Below, piece by piece: positions 36,629-45,324 of a stretch of DNA of 64,000 nucleotides (position 1 is its first letter; each line of letters begins with the position of its first letter). The notes under the pieces were generated by a model. The model was not told where the DNA came from. It saw nothing but the letters and a program-made list of their open reading frames with translations, and did no database searches. Both the position numbers and the translations under genes were made by a program. This DNA comes from Candidatus Nanoarchaeia archaeon (lineage in GTDB: Archaea > Nanobdellota > Nanobdellia > Woesearchaeales > WJIZ01), in NCBI GenBank assembly GCA_028279765.1, contig JANQND010000009.1, positions 1-64,000 of the forward strand. Direction: 5' to 3'.

Positions 36629-37039
36629 TTATTTTTTGATATGTAATGGTGGTTTCTTCAGTTCAGAGAGCCACATTAGCCCAATTCGAATTAATTCTCT
36701 GTTCAAATCATCACTGAGTTTGTAGGTTTTTTTATAGAGGTCGTAATCAATAATTCCCATGCTTTTCATCGGAGTTAAGATACGATCGTAAAATTGTCGC
36801 TTGTTATAGCTTACCTTTACTTTCTTTCCTTTGTATGGTGCTTCTTGAATAATATTGGTGATGAGTGTCCCCTCGTGCAGGGCAGTGGCAAACATGCTCA
36901 TCTCGGTCTTGCCGATCTCAGCATTGTTTTCCTTCATGTGTTCAACAAGCAGCTTTGCAACAATGATTTGCTGTTTTGTTGCAAAGACGATTTCATATAT
37001 ATCCTCGGGTAAATTAAACCGATCAAACAAAATAACCAT
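36629..37039 (-). CDS. winged-helix-like protein of unknown function
   Basis: 136 residues. Helical throughout with a possible winged-helix C-terminal half: KVKVSYNKRQFYDRILTPMKSMGIIDYDLYKKTYKLSDDLNRELIRIGLMWLSELKK, with a wing-like 'YKKTYKLS'. The N-terminal part contains EIVFATKQQIIVAKLLVEHM. Upstream are two exact direct repeats (AACTAGTATAT) plus an inverted variant, one of them overlapping its TATA box, so autoregulation is likely. No match to a named regulator; lone gene. Confidence 0.55.
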   Translation of the reverse strand: MVILFDRFNLPEDIYEIVFATKQQIIVAKLLVEHMKENNAEIGKTEMSMFATALHEGTLITNIIQEAPYKGKKVKVSYNKRQFYDRILTPMKSMGIIDYDLYKKTYKLSDDLNRELIRIGLMWLSELKKPPLHIKK

Positions 37040-37058
37040 AATACCATTTATAGAAGCA

Positions 37059-37114
37059 AACTAGTATATAAATATTTCTATTTGTCAACTAGTATATTAA
37101 AATGTATATTAGTT
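37059..37114. promoter_or_regulatory. operator array over the promoter of the 36.6 kb gene
   Basis: AACTAGTATAT occurs at 37059-37069 and 37087-37097 (28 bp apart), and an inverted variant ATATTAGTT at 37106-37114. On the minus strand the first copy overlaps ATATTTATATAC, the probable TATA box. Binding of a protein to the repeats would block the promoter. Confidence 0.45.
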
Positions 37115-37241
37115 ATTTTAAATATGGGCTCAATCTATGCTATAGCAATTCAAAAAATATTTTTCTGAGACTAATAATAAAGATAGGCTTTCAATAGAAT
37201 GGATTGAATTGTGTTTCTTCTGACCTACTGTAGAAAACGAT

Positions 37242-37254
37242 TTGTTTATAAATT
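37242..37254 (+). promoter_or_regulatory. TATA box of the DUF1697 gene
   Basis: GTTTATAAATTTT ends about 23 bases before the ATG at 37277, the spacing of a leaderless archaeal mRNA. Confidence 0.5.
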
Positions 37255-37276
37255 TTAATTTATTGAGAATTTAATT

Positions 37277-37822
37277 ATGAAATGTATTGCATTGCTAAGA
37301 GGTATAAATGTCGGAGGAAAAAGGAAAGTTGAGATGAAGAGACTGAGAAACCTTTTCAAATCCTTAGGGTATGCAAGCGTTGTAACATATTTAAATTCCG
37401 GAAACGTGATATTCGAATCAGATACAAAACAGGAAATATTACAAAAAGAGATTCCAGAAAGACTAAAGAAGGAATTTGGTTTTGAAATTCAAACACTTGT
37501 TAAAACTGAAAAAGAAATAAAAAAGATTACGAATACTATTCCAAAAGAATGGAAAAATGATTCTGAACAAAAGACAGATGTCGCATATTTATTTTCTGAA
37601 ATTGACTCAAAGAAAACAATTGATGAGCTTCCGATAAAAAAAGAATTTATTGATATTAGATATGTCAAGGGCGCAATTATCTGGAACGTAAAGAAAAAAG
37701 AATATAATAAAAGTCATCTAAATAAAATAATTAGCCTAAAGCAATACCAGCTTATGACAGTAAGGAATGTAAATACAGCCAGGTTTTTGGCGGAAATAAG
37801 TGAATTGACAGGAAAATCTTAA
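37277..37822 (+). CDS. DUF1697 family protein
   Basis: 181 residues. The family start is unmistakable: MKCIALLRGINVGGKRKVEMKRLRNL, then VVTYLNSGNVIFES (about 36-49), and the end 'MTVRNVNTARFLAEISEL' matches the 'TvRNwnTv.kLa.ml' block. DUF1697 proteins are mostly bacterial and of unknown function. This gene and the following DUF2200 gene are more A-rich than the neighbourhood (many AAA and ATA codons), which fits transfer from a bacterial donor. The DUF2200 gene begins 16 bp downstream. Confidence 0.9.
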   Translation: MKCIALLRGINVGGKRKVEMKRLRNLFKSLGYASVVTYLNSGNVIFESDTKQEILQKEIPERLKKEFGFEIQTLVKTEKEIKKITNTIPKEWKNDSEQKTDVAYLFSEIDSKKTIDELPIKKEFIDIRYVKGAIIWNVKKKEYNKSHLNKIISLKQYQLMTVRNVNTARFLAEISELTGKS

Positions 37823-37838
37823 AGGAGTAAAAATAATT

Positions 37839-38204
37839 ATGAAAACAACACCCGAGCACGATGAGAGAATAGCAAGCATGACATTTGCGTCAGTATACCC
37901 ACACTACTTAACAAAAGTAGAAAAGAAAGGAAGAACAAAAAAAGAACTACATCAAGTAATAGAGTGGTTAACTGCCTTCGATGAAAAAAAGCTACAAGAA
38001 CTCATTGATGAAGAAGTAACTTTTCAAACATTCTTCCAGAAAGCAAAAGTAAATCCAAATGCTCATCAAATTAAAGGTGTAATATGCGGATATCGCGTAG
38101 AAGAAATCGAAAATCCATTAACTCAACAAGTAAGGTATCTGGACAAACTTGTTGACGAGTTGGCAAAAGGAAAAGCGATGGATAAAGTTTTGCGAAAACA
38201 ATAG
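37839..38204 (+). CDS. DUF2200 family protein
   Basis: 121 residues with AAAGGAG before the ATG. The pattern HDERIASMTFASVYPHYLTKVEKKGRTKKELHQVIEWLTAFDE and the later IKGVICGYRVEEIENPLTQQVRYLDKLVDELAKGK are hallmarks of DUF2200, a small, mainly bacterial family of unknown function. It is in one transcript with DUF1697. The two families meet in several bacterial genomes, so the pair may have moved together. Confidence 0.9.
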   Translation: MKTTPEHDERIASMTFASVYPHYLTKVEKKGRTKKELHQVIEWLTAFDEKKLQELIDEEVTFQTFFQKAKVNPNAHQIKGVICGYRVEEIENPLTQQVRYLDKLVDELAKGKAMDKVLRKQ

Positions 38205-38224
38205 CTTTGTGGGCAATAGTTACA

Positions 38225-40126
38225 TCAGAGACGTTCTTCTACTTCGTTTGCAACTTCTCCTCTCCCAAAAAACTTCTCAATCCTCTCTTTATACATTCTG
38301 GTCATTTTAATGTCCCAATCTGAGGGAAAACATTTGGTGTAATTCTCCCAGCTGTACCTGGCGTCCATGAAGATGATTGCACCCCGGTCATGCTCTGAGC
38401 GAATACATCTTCCTGCATTTTGAAGCGTTCGGGTAATTGCAGGATAAATATACCCGTAATTCATTCCTTCACCAAACTTGTCGTCATAATACTCAATGAC
38501 ATCTTTGGTAATTAAATCAGGCTTGGTGAGCGGAACACCAACGACAACAACACACTTCAATAAGTCTCCCGGAAGGTCAATCCCCTCACCGAAGCTTCCC
38601 TGTGCAACGCCAAGCATAACCGCACCAGAATGCTGATAACTCTTAAATTTCTCCAGTGACTGCGCCCGCTCTTCCTTACTGATGCCTGACATCTCCAAAA
38701 AGATTGTTTTAGAGATAAGCTTTTCACAATATCGGTGAACCTGATTTCGCAGCTCATAGCTGGGGAAAAAAACAAGGGAATTGCCAGGAACAGCATTAAC
38801 AATGTCTGAAACGATTGCTGCGATGCGCTGATATTGTTCCGGGCTTCTTGCAGTATATTTCGTAGTTACTTCATCAATAACTAAGCTTAATCGATTATGC
38901 CTGCTGAAGGGATTTGAATATTCCTTGATGGAATAATGCCGAAACCCTAAAAGGTCAGCATACATTTGGGGTGGATTCAGGGTACCGGACATAAGAATAG
39001 TTGATGAACTATTATTGATGACCTCCTGAGCAACTAAGCTTGGATCAAGGCAAGTATACATGAGTCGCACATCTTTTCCAGTTTTTGTTGGCTTAAAGGT
39101 AACACTTCTGCAGTACCCCCGATCAGGTCCGCGCCACAGCTCCAGAAAAGCACTAACAGAACCGATAAAGCTTTGTCCTATCTCCTCACGCACTACCTTT
39201 GCCTGACTCTCGAACTCCTCAATGGATAGTTCATAGCCGATCTCACTGTCAATCTTTTTTTCAAACTCTCTTCTCAGTACATACTCTTCATTGTTTTCAT
39301 CGGTAAGTTCCGATCCTAGCTCAATGACCACCTGCTCAATGTACCCAAGCTTTTTTTGTGTTTCCTCCAGTCCATACTTTTTTGCTTCCTGAATCGCTCG
39401 CTGAATAATGAACAGAGAGAGAACACTTGACTGCATGTCCCTGCATCGTGCGGGAAGGTTATGCCCTTCATCAATAATGATGATACTCTTCTCGATCGAC
39501 TTATTTGATCTTCTAAAAAAGCTTTCGCGGATTTTTTCATTGAACAGGTAATTATAATCAGCTATCACAATATGAGCCTCAGCGGCTAGCATACTGGCAA
39601 CCTCGTACGGGCACAATTTTTTCTCTCGACAGGTAGAGTTGATTTCCTCAGTACTGAGCGGCATTCGCTCTTTGAGATCAAAGAGAACTTTGCTGGCAAC
39701 TATACTTGGCTTTCCATTGCTTCTGGTATTAGAATAAAAATCGCACATATTATCTTCGCGCAGTGATTTACAGTACTCATAGAAAGCGCCTGTCGGCATG
39801 GACTCAGCGCCCGGTTGGCTGCACATCCATTTCTTGGCGATAATATCGCAGCAAACAATTTTCGTATTGAAAGCTTCCATGATGTCTTTCACAGTCTTAA
39901 CTGCCAGCAGATGCTGAGTATTACGGGAAGTAAGAAAAAAAACAGTTTTGTCGTTTGCAAGGGCTTCCTTTAATGCAGGGCCGAGAGCAGCAACCGTTTT
40001 CCCAAGGCCGGTAGGTGCATGTACCAGCAAATTTTTCTCACTAGTAATTGCTTCCTGCACGTCGGCTATGAGCTTATGCTGCTCACTACGAATATTCTCA
40101 TATGGAAATAATATCTCTTCTTGCAT
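38225..40126 (-). CDS. XPD/Rad3-like Fe-S DNA helicase
   Basis: 633 residues with AAAGG just before the ATG. Superfamily 2 helicase of the XPD/DinG branch: Walker A APTGLGKT (37-44), DEGH box (219-222), motifs V/VI near LGVAQGSFGEGIDLPG and NAGRCIRSEHDRG. Four cysteines between motifs Ia and II (102, 119, 128, 172) are in the right order for the 4Fe-4S cluster of XPD. It unwinds DNA 5' to 3' and is thought to act in repair; archaeal XPD lacks the TFIIH partners. Lone gene, convergent with the DUF2200 gene. Confidence 0.9.
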   Translation of the reverse strand: MQEEILFPYENIRSEQHKLIADVQEAITSEKNLLVHAPTGLGKTVAALGPALKEALANDKTVFFLTSRNTQHLLAVKTVKDIMEAFNTKIVCCDIIAKKWMCSQPGAESMPTGAFYEYCKSLREDNMCDFYSNTRSNGKPSIVASKVLFDLKERMPLSTEEINSTCREKKLCPYEVASMLAAEAHIVIADYNYLFNEKIRESFFRRSNKSIEKSIIIIDEGHNLPARCRDMQSSVLSLFIIQRAIQEAKKYGLEETQKKLGYIEQVVIELGSELTDENNEEYVLRREFEKKIDSEIGYELSIEEFESQAKVVREEIGQSFIGSVSAFLELWRGPDRGYCRSVTFKPTKTGKDVRLMYTCLDPSLVAQEVINNSSSTILMSGTLNPPQMYADLLGFRHYSIKEYSNPFSRHNRLSLVIDEVTTKYTARSPEQYQRIAAIVSDIVNAVPGNSLVFFPSYELRNQVHRYCEKLISKTIFLEMSGISKEERAQSLEKFKSYQHSGAVMLGVAQGSFGEGIDLPGDLLKCVVVVGVPLTKPDLITKDVIEYYDDKFGEGMNYGYIYPAITRTLQNAGRCIRSEHDRGAIIFMDARYSWENYTKCFPSDWDIKMTRMYKERIEKFFGRGEVANEVEERL

Positions 40127-40331
40127 CCTTTAGCTCTTCAAGCACTACCCAGGAAATTCAGGATATGGTTATGATCTTGTCTTGACTGCTCTTCCCCCAA
40201 CAGTTTTTCAAGACACCTGATTTATATACTTTTTGTGGAGAACACCCTGCCAAAAAAAAACATTTAAAAATACCTGCGTAAACCTATAATTCAGTACATA
40301 TATAATAAAAGCTATAGTTTGGGGGATGAAT

Positions 40332-40601
40332 ATGGACAACAAAGAAATCTTTAATATCTTCTTTCGTGAAAAGCCGGCAATGATGCTGGTTCAGTTACTA
40401 AACTCGGATGTAGACGTTTACGCATCATCACTTGCCAAGCGCATTGATTGTACATACTCTCATGTTATGAAAATCCTGCAGGAAATGGAAAAATCTAACC
40501 TCGTCAATTTTGAGAAAACAGGAAGGCTTAAGCTTCTCACACTCACCAAAAAAGGTCAGGAGATAGCACAGAGTATTGATAAGATCCGAATAACTATTTA
40601 G
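40332..40601 (+). CDS. small winged-helix transcription regulator
   Basis: 89 residues. GGGGG (40321-40325) is six bases before the ATG at 40332, which is preferred over the ATG at 40326 that abuts it. The protein is a compact winged helix: LVQLLNSDVDVYASSLAKRIDCTYSHVMKILQEMEKSNLVNFEKTGRLKLLTLTKKGQEIAQSI, like MarR or archaeal Sso7c4-type regulators. The promoter contains TTTAAAAATA and TATATATAATAAAAGC stretches. Divergent from the helicase gene and convergent with the uppS operon. Confidence 0.8.
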   Translation: MDNKEIFNIFFREKPAMMLVQLLNSDVDVYASSLAKRIDCTYSHVMKILQEMEKSNLVNFEKTGRLKLLTLTKKGQEIAQSIDKIRITI

Positions 40602-40663
40602 CTTCTTTTTTCTCTTTCTTTTCCGGTTCCATTCTCCTCCAAAAAAGTAATCTTTGATCAATG

Positions 40664-41608
40664 CTAATCAACATGGTCTTCAACGCTCATTTTTTCTAGA
40701 ATATGTTTTGCATGATCAATGAAGGACTCCTCATTACTCGTTGGGATCCAATGCAGCCCTTGCTCATTCTTCTTTGAATGCTTCGCGGACTCATACGTTT
40801 GCATCATTCTTGCCATCAGCTCATTAATTTCCTGCTCTTCTTTGTCATGAACATGGAGACTTATAGAGCATATCTGTGGTGTACTGCGGGTAAGCATCAA
40901 CACATGTTTATTCTTTCGCTTTGACAAGTATGATCCTAATGCGGGAGTGGTATACGTAGGTATCTTGTCCTTGGTATTGACAATGATATACTGTTCTGAG
41001 TGTACGGTCAGTTTAGTATGCATATTATCCTCAAGCCAGGCAACAGCTCGCTCTGCTTTCGAGGAGTATTCAGCATAAGATCGCTGCAAGCTCTGCATCA
41101 TATGAGGATCCCCCATCAAAGCACCAAATCCAATGGAAAAAAGACTCATTTTACAGCATGCAGAGAGCATCTTTCGAAATGACTGAATCTCTTCACTTTG
41201 CTCATCAGCAGGAAGCAAAAGAAAGTGAACCTTCTGCAGCAGGGCATCATGTGGCGTGCTATTTTCAGCTATGGCTCTGATCGCATCCAGTGATCCTTGG
41301 TGATCAAAAAAGAAAGTAGTTTCCTTTTGCAAGCTCTCTTGCAGTGCTGTGAACTTCTCTGAGGGAGAATCAATACACAGGAAAAGGGAGTCATCCTTTT
41401 TGCTGGCGTTTTCTATTAACTCCTTGGTTATCAACGGTACGGAGTTTATGGAAAAGGAAATCTGCTTGCTGAGCAAGCGCATTGAGACACCAGCTGAGAT
41501 AATGAGGGAGTCAACAGAACCTGAGCACAGTATTTTTACCTGCTCATTTTTGTTAAGTTTGCTTAATCTATTAAGCAACTCTGCTGCATGCTCTCTGCGC
41601 TCGCTCAT
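40664..41608 (-). CDS. DHH-phosphoesterase-like protein with lost catalytic motif (tentative)
   Basis: 314 residues; its ATG overlaps the uppS stop (ATGA), so the two are co-translated. Overall order (N-terminal alpha/beta with VKILCSGSVDSLIISAGVSMRLL, middle helices, C-terminal 'SYLSKRKNKHVLMLTRSTPQICSISLHV' resembling DHHA1) suggests the RecJ/GAN/Cdc45 superfamily. However the usual DxDG is replaced by SVDS, the next acidic motif by LCIDS, and no DHH is seen; the nearest sequence is FFFDHQ. It would therefore be non-catalytic, as Cdc45 is. The family assignment is weak and should be tested by structure prediction. Confidence 0.4.
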   Translation of the reverse strand: MSERREHAAELLNRLSKLNKNEQVKILCSGSVDSLIISAGVSMRLLSKQISFSINSVPLITKELIENASKKDDSLFLCIDSPSEKFTALQESLQKETTFFFDHQGSLDAIRAIAENSTPHDALLQKVHFLLLPADEQSEEIQSFRKMLSACCKMSLFSIGFGALMGDPHMMQSLQRSYAEYSSKAERAVAWLEDNMHTKLTVHSEQYIIVNTKDKIPTYTTPALGSYLSKRKNKHVLMLTRSTPQICSISLHVHDKEEQEINELMARMMQTYESAKHSKKNEQGLHWIPTSNEESFIDHAKHILEKMSVEDHVD

Positions 41609-42288
41609 TTTCCATATCGCCTGGCTCTTGCCTTGAATTCGCCTAGAGCATCCAAAAGGTCTTTCTTTGTGAACTCAGGCCATAGGGTATCAGTAAAATA
41701 CCACTCAGAATAATAGGATTGCCAGATGAGAAAATTACTTACTCTCTTCTCTCCCCCGGGTCTTATAATCAGATCAGGCTCATCGGCCAAATAAAGATTC
41801 TTTGTTATGAGCTCTTCATCAATACTTTCCTTGTCAAGGTTTCCCTGCTCTATCTGCAAGACTATACGCTTCACTGCATCAACAATCTCTGCTCTCCCTC
41901 CATACCCCATAGCAAAATTCACCGTATACTTCTTATGATCCTTGGTCTTGTCCATTATATCCTGCATCAATGTCAGAACTTTCTTTGGAAAGAACTCAAG
42001 CCTGCCGATGAATCGAATCCTCACTCCTTTTTTTTTCAGCTCGCTAATATCAACCTTCTTTCTGAAACTGGTAATAAAAAGATCAAATAACGTATCAACT
42101 TCCTTTTTAGTACGGTTGAAATTCTCAAGGGAGAAAGTGTATAGGGTAAGCTCATCAATAGATAGCTCTTCGGCCCATTTCAACAGCTCAGCTACTTTAT
42201 CCGCACCAAACCTATGCCCTTCCCAGGGTTTAAGCCTTTTTTGCTTCGCATAGCGTCTGTTTCCGTCGAGAATGATACCGATATGCAT
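41605..42288 (-). CDS. uppS: cis-prenyltransferase (undecaprenyl diphosphate synthase family)
   Basis: 227 residues. MHIGIILDGNRRYAKQ has the IspU-type D-G-N catalytic start; further motifs are HRFGADKV, TLYTFSLENFNRT, FAMGYGGRAEI and DLIIRPGGEKRVSNFLIWQSYYSEWYFTDTLWPEF (the R-x-G-G-E / SNFL substrate block). It makes the long cis-polyprenyl diphosphate that becomes the dolichol-type carrier for N-glycosylation, fitting the many glycosylation sites in this window's surface proteins. The next gene overlaps by 4 bp. Confidence 0.95.
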   Translation of the reverse strand: MHIGIILDGNRRYAKQKRLKPWEGHRFGADKVAELLKWAEELSIDELTLYTFSLENFNRTKKEVDTLFDLFITSFRKKVDISELKKKGVRIRFIGRLEFFPKKVLTLMQDIMDKTKDHKKYTVNFAMGYGGRAEIVDAVKRIVLQIEQGNLDKESIDEELITKNLYLADEPDLIIRPGGEKRVSNFLIWQSYYSEWYFTDTLWPEFTKKDLLDALGEFKARARRYGK

Positions 42289-42371
42289 AAGAACCCCTAA
42301 AATAATCAGTCTAGGATGTTTATATAGTTTGTGAAATAGTTCTCCTGCCTATATATAATATAGCATATTTA

Positions 42372-42902
42372 TCATACCTTCTCAAAATATCCAACAAACA
42401 CTTCTCTTGGAACGACTAGCCCTGCTTCAAGAAAATACCTCGCAAGCCGAATTCCTCTCTCCCGTTCATCCTCCTGAGCCATGCTCTTAAATGTTAAGAG
42501 ACGGTGCAGAGTATACCTGCAGAAAAATCCCTCATTCAGTTCAATGACAATGCGTGTCATTTCATCCTGGCTGTTGACAAATTTTCCTCTCTTCATATCA
42601 AAAACAAAGGAATCCTTGATCATTTTGCCGCTCTGTTCTTCAAAGCCGAGCCGAAAGAGCTCGAAACGAACCAGGTCCTTCACAATAGTTTTCTTATCAG
42701 AGCCAAGGTAGTCCTGAAGGTCAGTATTTTCCACGAAGCTCAGAAATTCGGCATCCCTGACCTTCTCAAGATGCACAACTCTTCCCAGGTACTGAACTAC
42801 TTTCTGCCGCGTCCCCCTTGCTCCTCTCCTCTTCCAGCGGTTTTCCACAAGATACGCATACCGATAAGACTTGACGCTCTTTACCCTGATGAAGCTCATA
42901 CC
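42372..42902 (-). CDS. hypothetical protein with a transposase-like N-terminal segment
   Basis: 176 residues from the ATG at 42902; an upstream extension is hydrophobic and unlikely. The start MSFIRVKSVKSYRYAYLVEN, followed by RWKRRGARGTRQKVVQYLGR, copies the pattern 'RvK.vkG.kY.Yl.e..R..GkvRQK.v.YLG' seen at the beginning of IS1634-type transposases, but no catalytic DDE core follows; the remaining 120 residues are helical and different. Similar stand-alone proteins exist in archaea and may be nucleic-acid binding. It is a lone gene, not obviously broken. Confidence 0.5.
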   Translation of the reverse strand, partial: GMSFIRVKSVKSYRYAYLVENRWKRRGARGTRQKVVQYLGRVVHLEKVRDAEFLSFVENTDLQDYLGSDKKTIVKDLVRFELFRLGFEEQSGKMIKDSFVFDMKRGKFVNSQDEMTRIVIELNEGFFCRYTLHRLLTFKSMAQEDERERGIRLARYFLEAGLVVPREVFVGYFEKV

Positions 42903-43003
42903 AAAAGTTAGGCACCAGGAGTTTATAAAACTTATCACCATCAATAACTTCCAAATCGCAAAAATTCACAAGAAATAGGAGATATATCTTTTCCTATACT
43001 GCC

Positions 43004-43597
43004 CTACATAATCTGAATAATTTCACCCTTTGGGGAGCTCTCAGCAAATACCTGGCTTTGGAACACATAGACTCGGGTCTTATTAAAATCAAGCCAGTCA
43101 TCAGGACTCAGGCTTGCTTTCAGGCAGGCTTGTTCAAGAAATGTTCTGTTATCCCAGTGGTTCTCTGTGGCAACCTGGGGCAGGAGAAGGCCACTCTGGA
43201 AAGTGCCAACAATAAGAAGGCCATCCTTGCCGATCGTGATTTTGTTCAGATAGTCCTCGGGGTTTCTCACATCAATGCGTTTAGGTTTAGTAAGCACGCT
43301 TATTTCAACAGTTACGGAGTCCACATTACTTTTTTCTATTGGAGGAAATCGGGGATCGTTGAATGCTGCAGCCCTGGCTGCAGAAATAGTAGTCTCATAC
43401 AGGGGTGTAGCTGGCTGGGCAAACCCTATACATCCGCGAAGTTGTCCTTGAGAATGCAAGGTAACAAAACAGCCCTGCGTTTCAGAAAAAAGCTGCTTGG
43501 TCTTATTATCTGTCCTTAATTTCAAAAGAGAAAAATGAGATTCAATTGCCTTTCTTGCAAGAGATACCAACGCTGCCCCTTGCTCAAGGCTCAGCAT
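43004..43597 (-). CDS. AMMECR1-domain protein
   Basis: 197 residues; the ATG follows the rpoL stop by two bases, so both share an mRNA. The conserved core is visible: GCFVTLHSQGQLRGCIGFAQPATPLYETTISAARAAAFNDPRFPPI (about 47-92; the LRGCIG hexapeptide is the family mark), then VEISVLTKP and GLLLPQVATENHWDNRTFLEQACLKA. The fold is found from archaea to human AMMECR1; its biochemical role is not known, and a link to RNA or protein modification is only suggested by gene neighbours. Confidence 0.93.
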   Translation of the reverse strand: MLSLEQGAALVSLARKAIESHFSLLKLRTDNKTKQLFSETQGCFVTLHSQGQLRGCIGFAQPATPLYETTISAARAAAFNDPRFPPIEKSNVDSVTVEISVLTKPKRIDVRNPEDYLNKITIGKDGLLIVGTFQSGLLLPQVATENHWDNRTFLEQACLKASLSPDDWLDFNKTRVYVFQSQVFAESSPKGEIIQIM

Positions 43598-43599
43598 GT

Positions 43600-43875
43600 T
43601 TACTTGACCTCTTTCTTTATGCTCTCAGAAAATTTGTCAAATTCTTTCTTTAGTTTTTGGCAGGCACTTGAAACAGCTTTTCTTGGGTCTTCGCCATCAG
43701 TTTCCACAACAAACTCAGGCTCTCCAACAAGCGGATGCTTAATGCTGTAGCCGGCAACTTTCGTGTGTTTGTCCTTCCACAATTCTTTTTTTAGAATATT
43801 GCAAACGGTATGTGATGACCCTTTTAGTTCAAATTCCAGCTTTCCTTTCTTTTCTTCCTTTACGATTAGTTCCAT
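43600..43875 (-). CDS. rpoL: DNA-directed RNA polymerase subunit L (Rpo11)
   Basis: 91 residues. LKGSSHTVCNILKKELWKDKHTKVAGYSIKHPLVGEPEFVVETDG is the classic Rpb11/RpoL core that dimerises with RpoD and nucleates assembly of the polymerase. GGTGG precedes the ATG; on the minus strand CGTTTTTAAAGAAAC (43916-43930) is a likely TATA box. The tail is lysine-rich. Followed directly by the AMMECR1 gene. Confidence 0.95.
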   Translation of the reverse strand: MELIVKEEKKGKLEFELKGSSHTVCNILKKELWKDKHTKVAGYSIKHPLVGEPEFVVETDGEDPRKAVSSACQKLKKEFDKFSESIKKEVK

Positions 43876-43983
43876 TATGTACCACCATTAATTTAACAGG
43901 AATCGGATGTCAAAGTTTCTTTAAAAACGTTTGCTTTTACATAAGAGGTAATGAAAAAAGTGCAATAAAAAACAGGATTTTTC

Positions 43984-44056
43984 ATTCCCAGGATATTCCC
44001 ATTTTTCATTCCCAAGCCGGTTTCTCGACGAGAAAATAGTCTCATTCACATTCCCA
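43984..44056. repeat. cluster of four ATTCCCA motifs upstream of rpoL
   Basis: ATTCCCA occurs at 43984-43990, 43995-44001, 44008-44014 and 44050-44056, between the end of the methyltransferase gene and the rpoL promoter. The same heptamer recurs four times at 45325-45420 before the 45.5 kb regulator. Possibly sites for that regulator; in these AT-rich gaps some copies may be chance. Confidence 0.35.
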
Positions 44057-44075
44057 CAGAATTCAAGCAAGAAAT

Positions 44076-44702
44076 TCAACGCTCAAAAACAAAGCAGCTA
44101 ACTTCAATGTATTCTTTCTCTTTTGTATGATGCTTCATGGTATTTCTCAGCAAATAATTAAAAGAAAACTGCTCACTAATATTCTGTTTATTAGCCTGCG
44201 CAAGGCTTATAATATAATCATTTGTGCTTGATTTATGAAATGAATATGTCACTTTTGTAATCGAAAAAGCCTTCTTCAGAAACCCCTTGTCTGCATGCTT
44301 TTTTTTCGTGCCAAACGGTGGGTTCATGATCACGGTATCTACTCTTTGATCAACACTCGCAACATCTTTTTCAAGAAATTCTACTTGTCCTAGGCCACTA
44401 CGCTCACTTTGCAATTTCTGGATGTTTTCCCTGCAAATTTGCAGTGCTTTATCATCATTATCAACAAACAGCACTGACTTAGCCCCAAGTAATAGCGCTC
44501 CAATTCCCAATACTCCTGTCCCACATCCCAGATCTGCAATTACTTTCTCCTCAATATGGCCATTAAAGTAAGCCTTCCAAAGCACCTCTGCTGCAATACC
44601 GGAAGGGGTAACATATTGCTCACTGCTCACTTTTGCATTTTTGAAGTTGAGAGCCTTGCTAAGCGTGACTTCCAGGTCTTTTTTTGATCGCACATGTATC
44701 AT
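44076..44702 (-). CDS. METTL5-like rRNA adenine N6-methyltransferase
   Basis: 208 residues from the ATG at 44702. The region SSEQYVTPSGIAAEVLWKAYF precedes the S-adenosylmethionine site DLGCGTG (57-63), and the catalytic NPPF is at 127-130 (VIMNPPFG). The order and short length agree with the METTL5 family, which methylates an adenine of small-subunit rRNA. Archaeal members are common near translation genes; here rpoL and AMMECR1 are downstream on the same strand. No partner (TRMT112-like) gene is seen nearby. Confidence 0.8.
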   Translation of the reverse strand: MIHVRSKKDLEVTLSKALNFKNAKVSSEQYVTPSGIAAEVLWKAYFNGHIEEKVIADLGCGTGVLGIGALLLGAKSVLFVDNDDKALQICRENIQKLQSERSGLGQVEFLEKDVASVDQRVDTVIMNPPFGTKKKHADKGFLKKAFSITKVTYSFHKSSTNDYIISLAQANKQNISEQFSFNYLLRNTMKHHTKEKEYIEVSCFVFER

Positions 44703-44843
44703 TATTTTCTCACTTTGAACCTTTGATCTTTTCTCTAGGTAAAGATTAAGAAGCAAGTACTCTTTTTAATCCTACCGTATCAGCCAGAACATCAAATTAA
44801 CCTCCAATAGTATCTCTCCTTTCTCTGAACCTCCCTCTCTGAA

Positions 44844-45084
44844 CACTCACTTTCCCTCTATAACTCTCTTGACTTAGCTGTTTTATCGTCTAAGAAAAGG
44901 AATAATCAGTCATTTTTAGTAGGTATGCTCATTTACAGTAAAAAACCCTTGCTTTCTCGTACAATTTAGATCATTTTCTCCTCTATTGAGCACTCACTTT
45001 TCCTCTATAAATTGCTATTTAGGCTAGAAATCTCTCTTTTTAGGGCTTTTCACCTAGCTTTTCTCGTCGATAAACACTCACTTT
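44844..45084 (+). repeat. CACTCACTTT motif cluster, left
   Basis: Exact CACTCACTTT at 44844-44853, 44991-45000 and 45075-45084, all on the plus strand; the first two are followed by (T)CCTCTATAA, which looks like a TATA box. Related copies occur at 49.4-49.9 kb (for example 49505-49514). They frame the accessory genes between 45.4 and 49.4 kb. Confidence 0.45.
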
Positions 45085-45324
45085 GCAGGAATTCTGCCAA
45101 GTATGCTTGATTTTGTTCTCCTTCTTTCTCCGGAAAGCGTGTATTTTTCAAAAATAAGTCTCTCTTTGCTGCTTCCTTTTCTAAGATTTCACTCTCTTCT
45201 CTATTTCATAAAATACCCTGATTGTTTTCAGTCCCTTTTCTCTTTTTTTGATTTTGTATTCTATCTGGTTTCTCTTAGATTTTTTCAAAACCTTATAGTC
45301 TCATTCTCATTCTCATTCTCTCAA

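Noticed and set aside
42372-42902. Insertion sequence carrying an IS1634-type transposase
   Set aside because: Only the N-terminal segment resembles such transposases; there is no DDE core and no terminal inverted repeats were seen.
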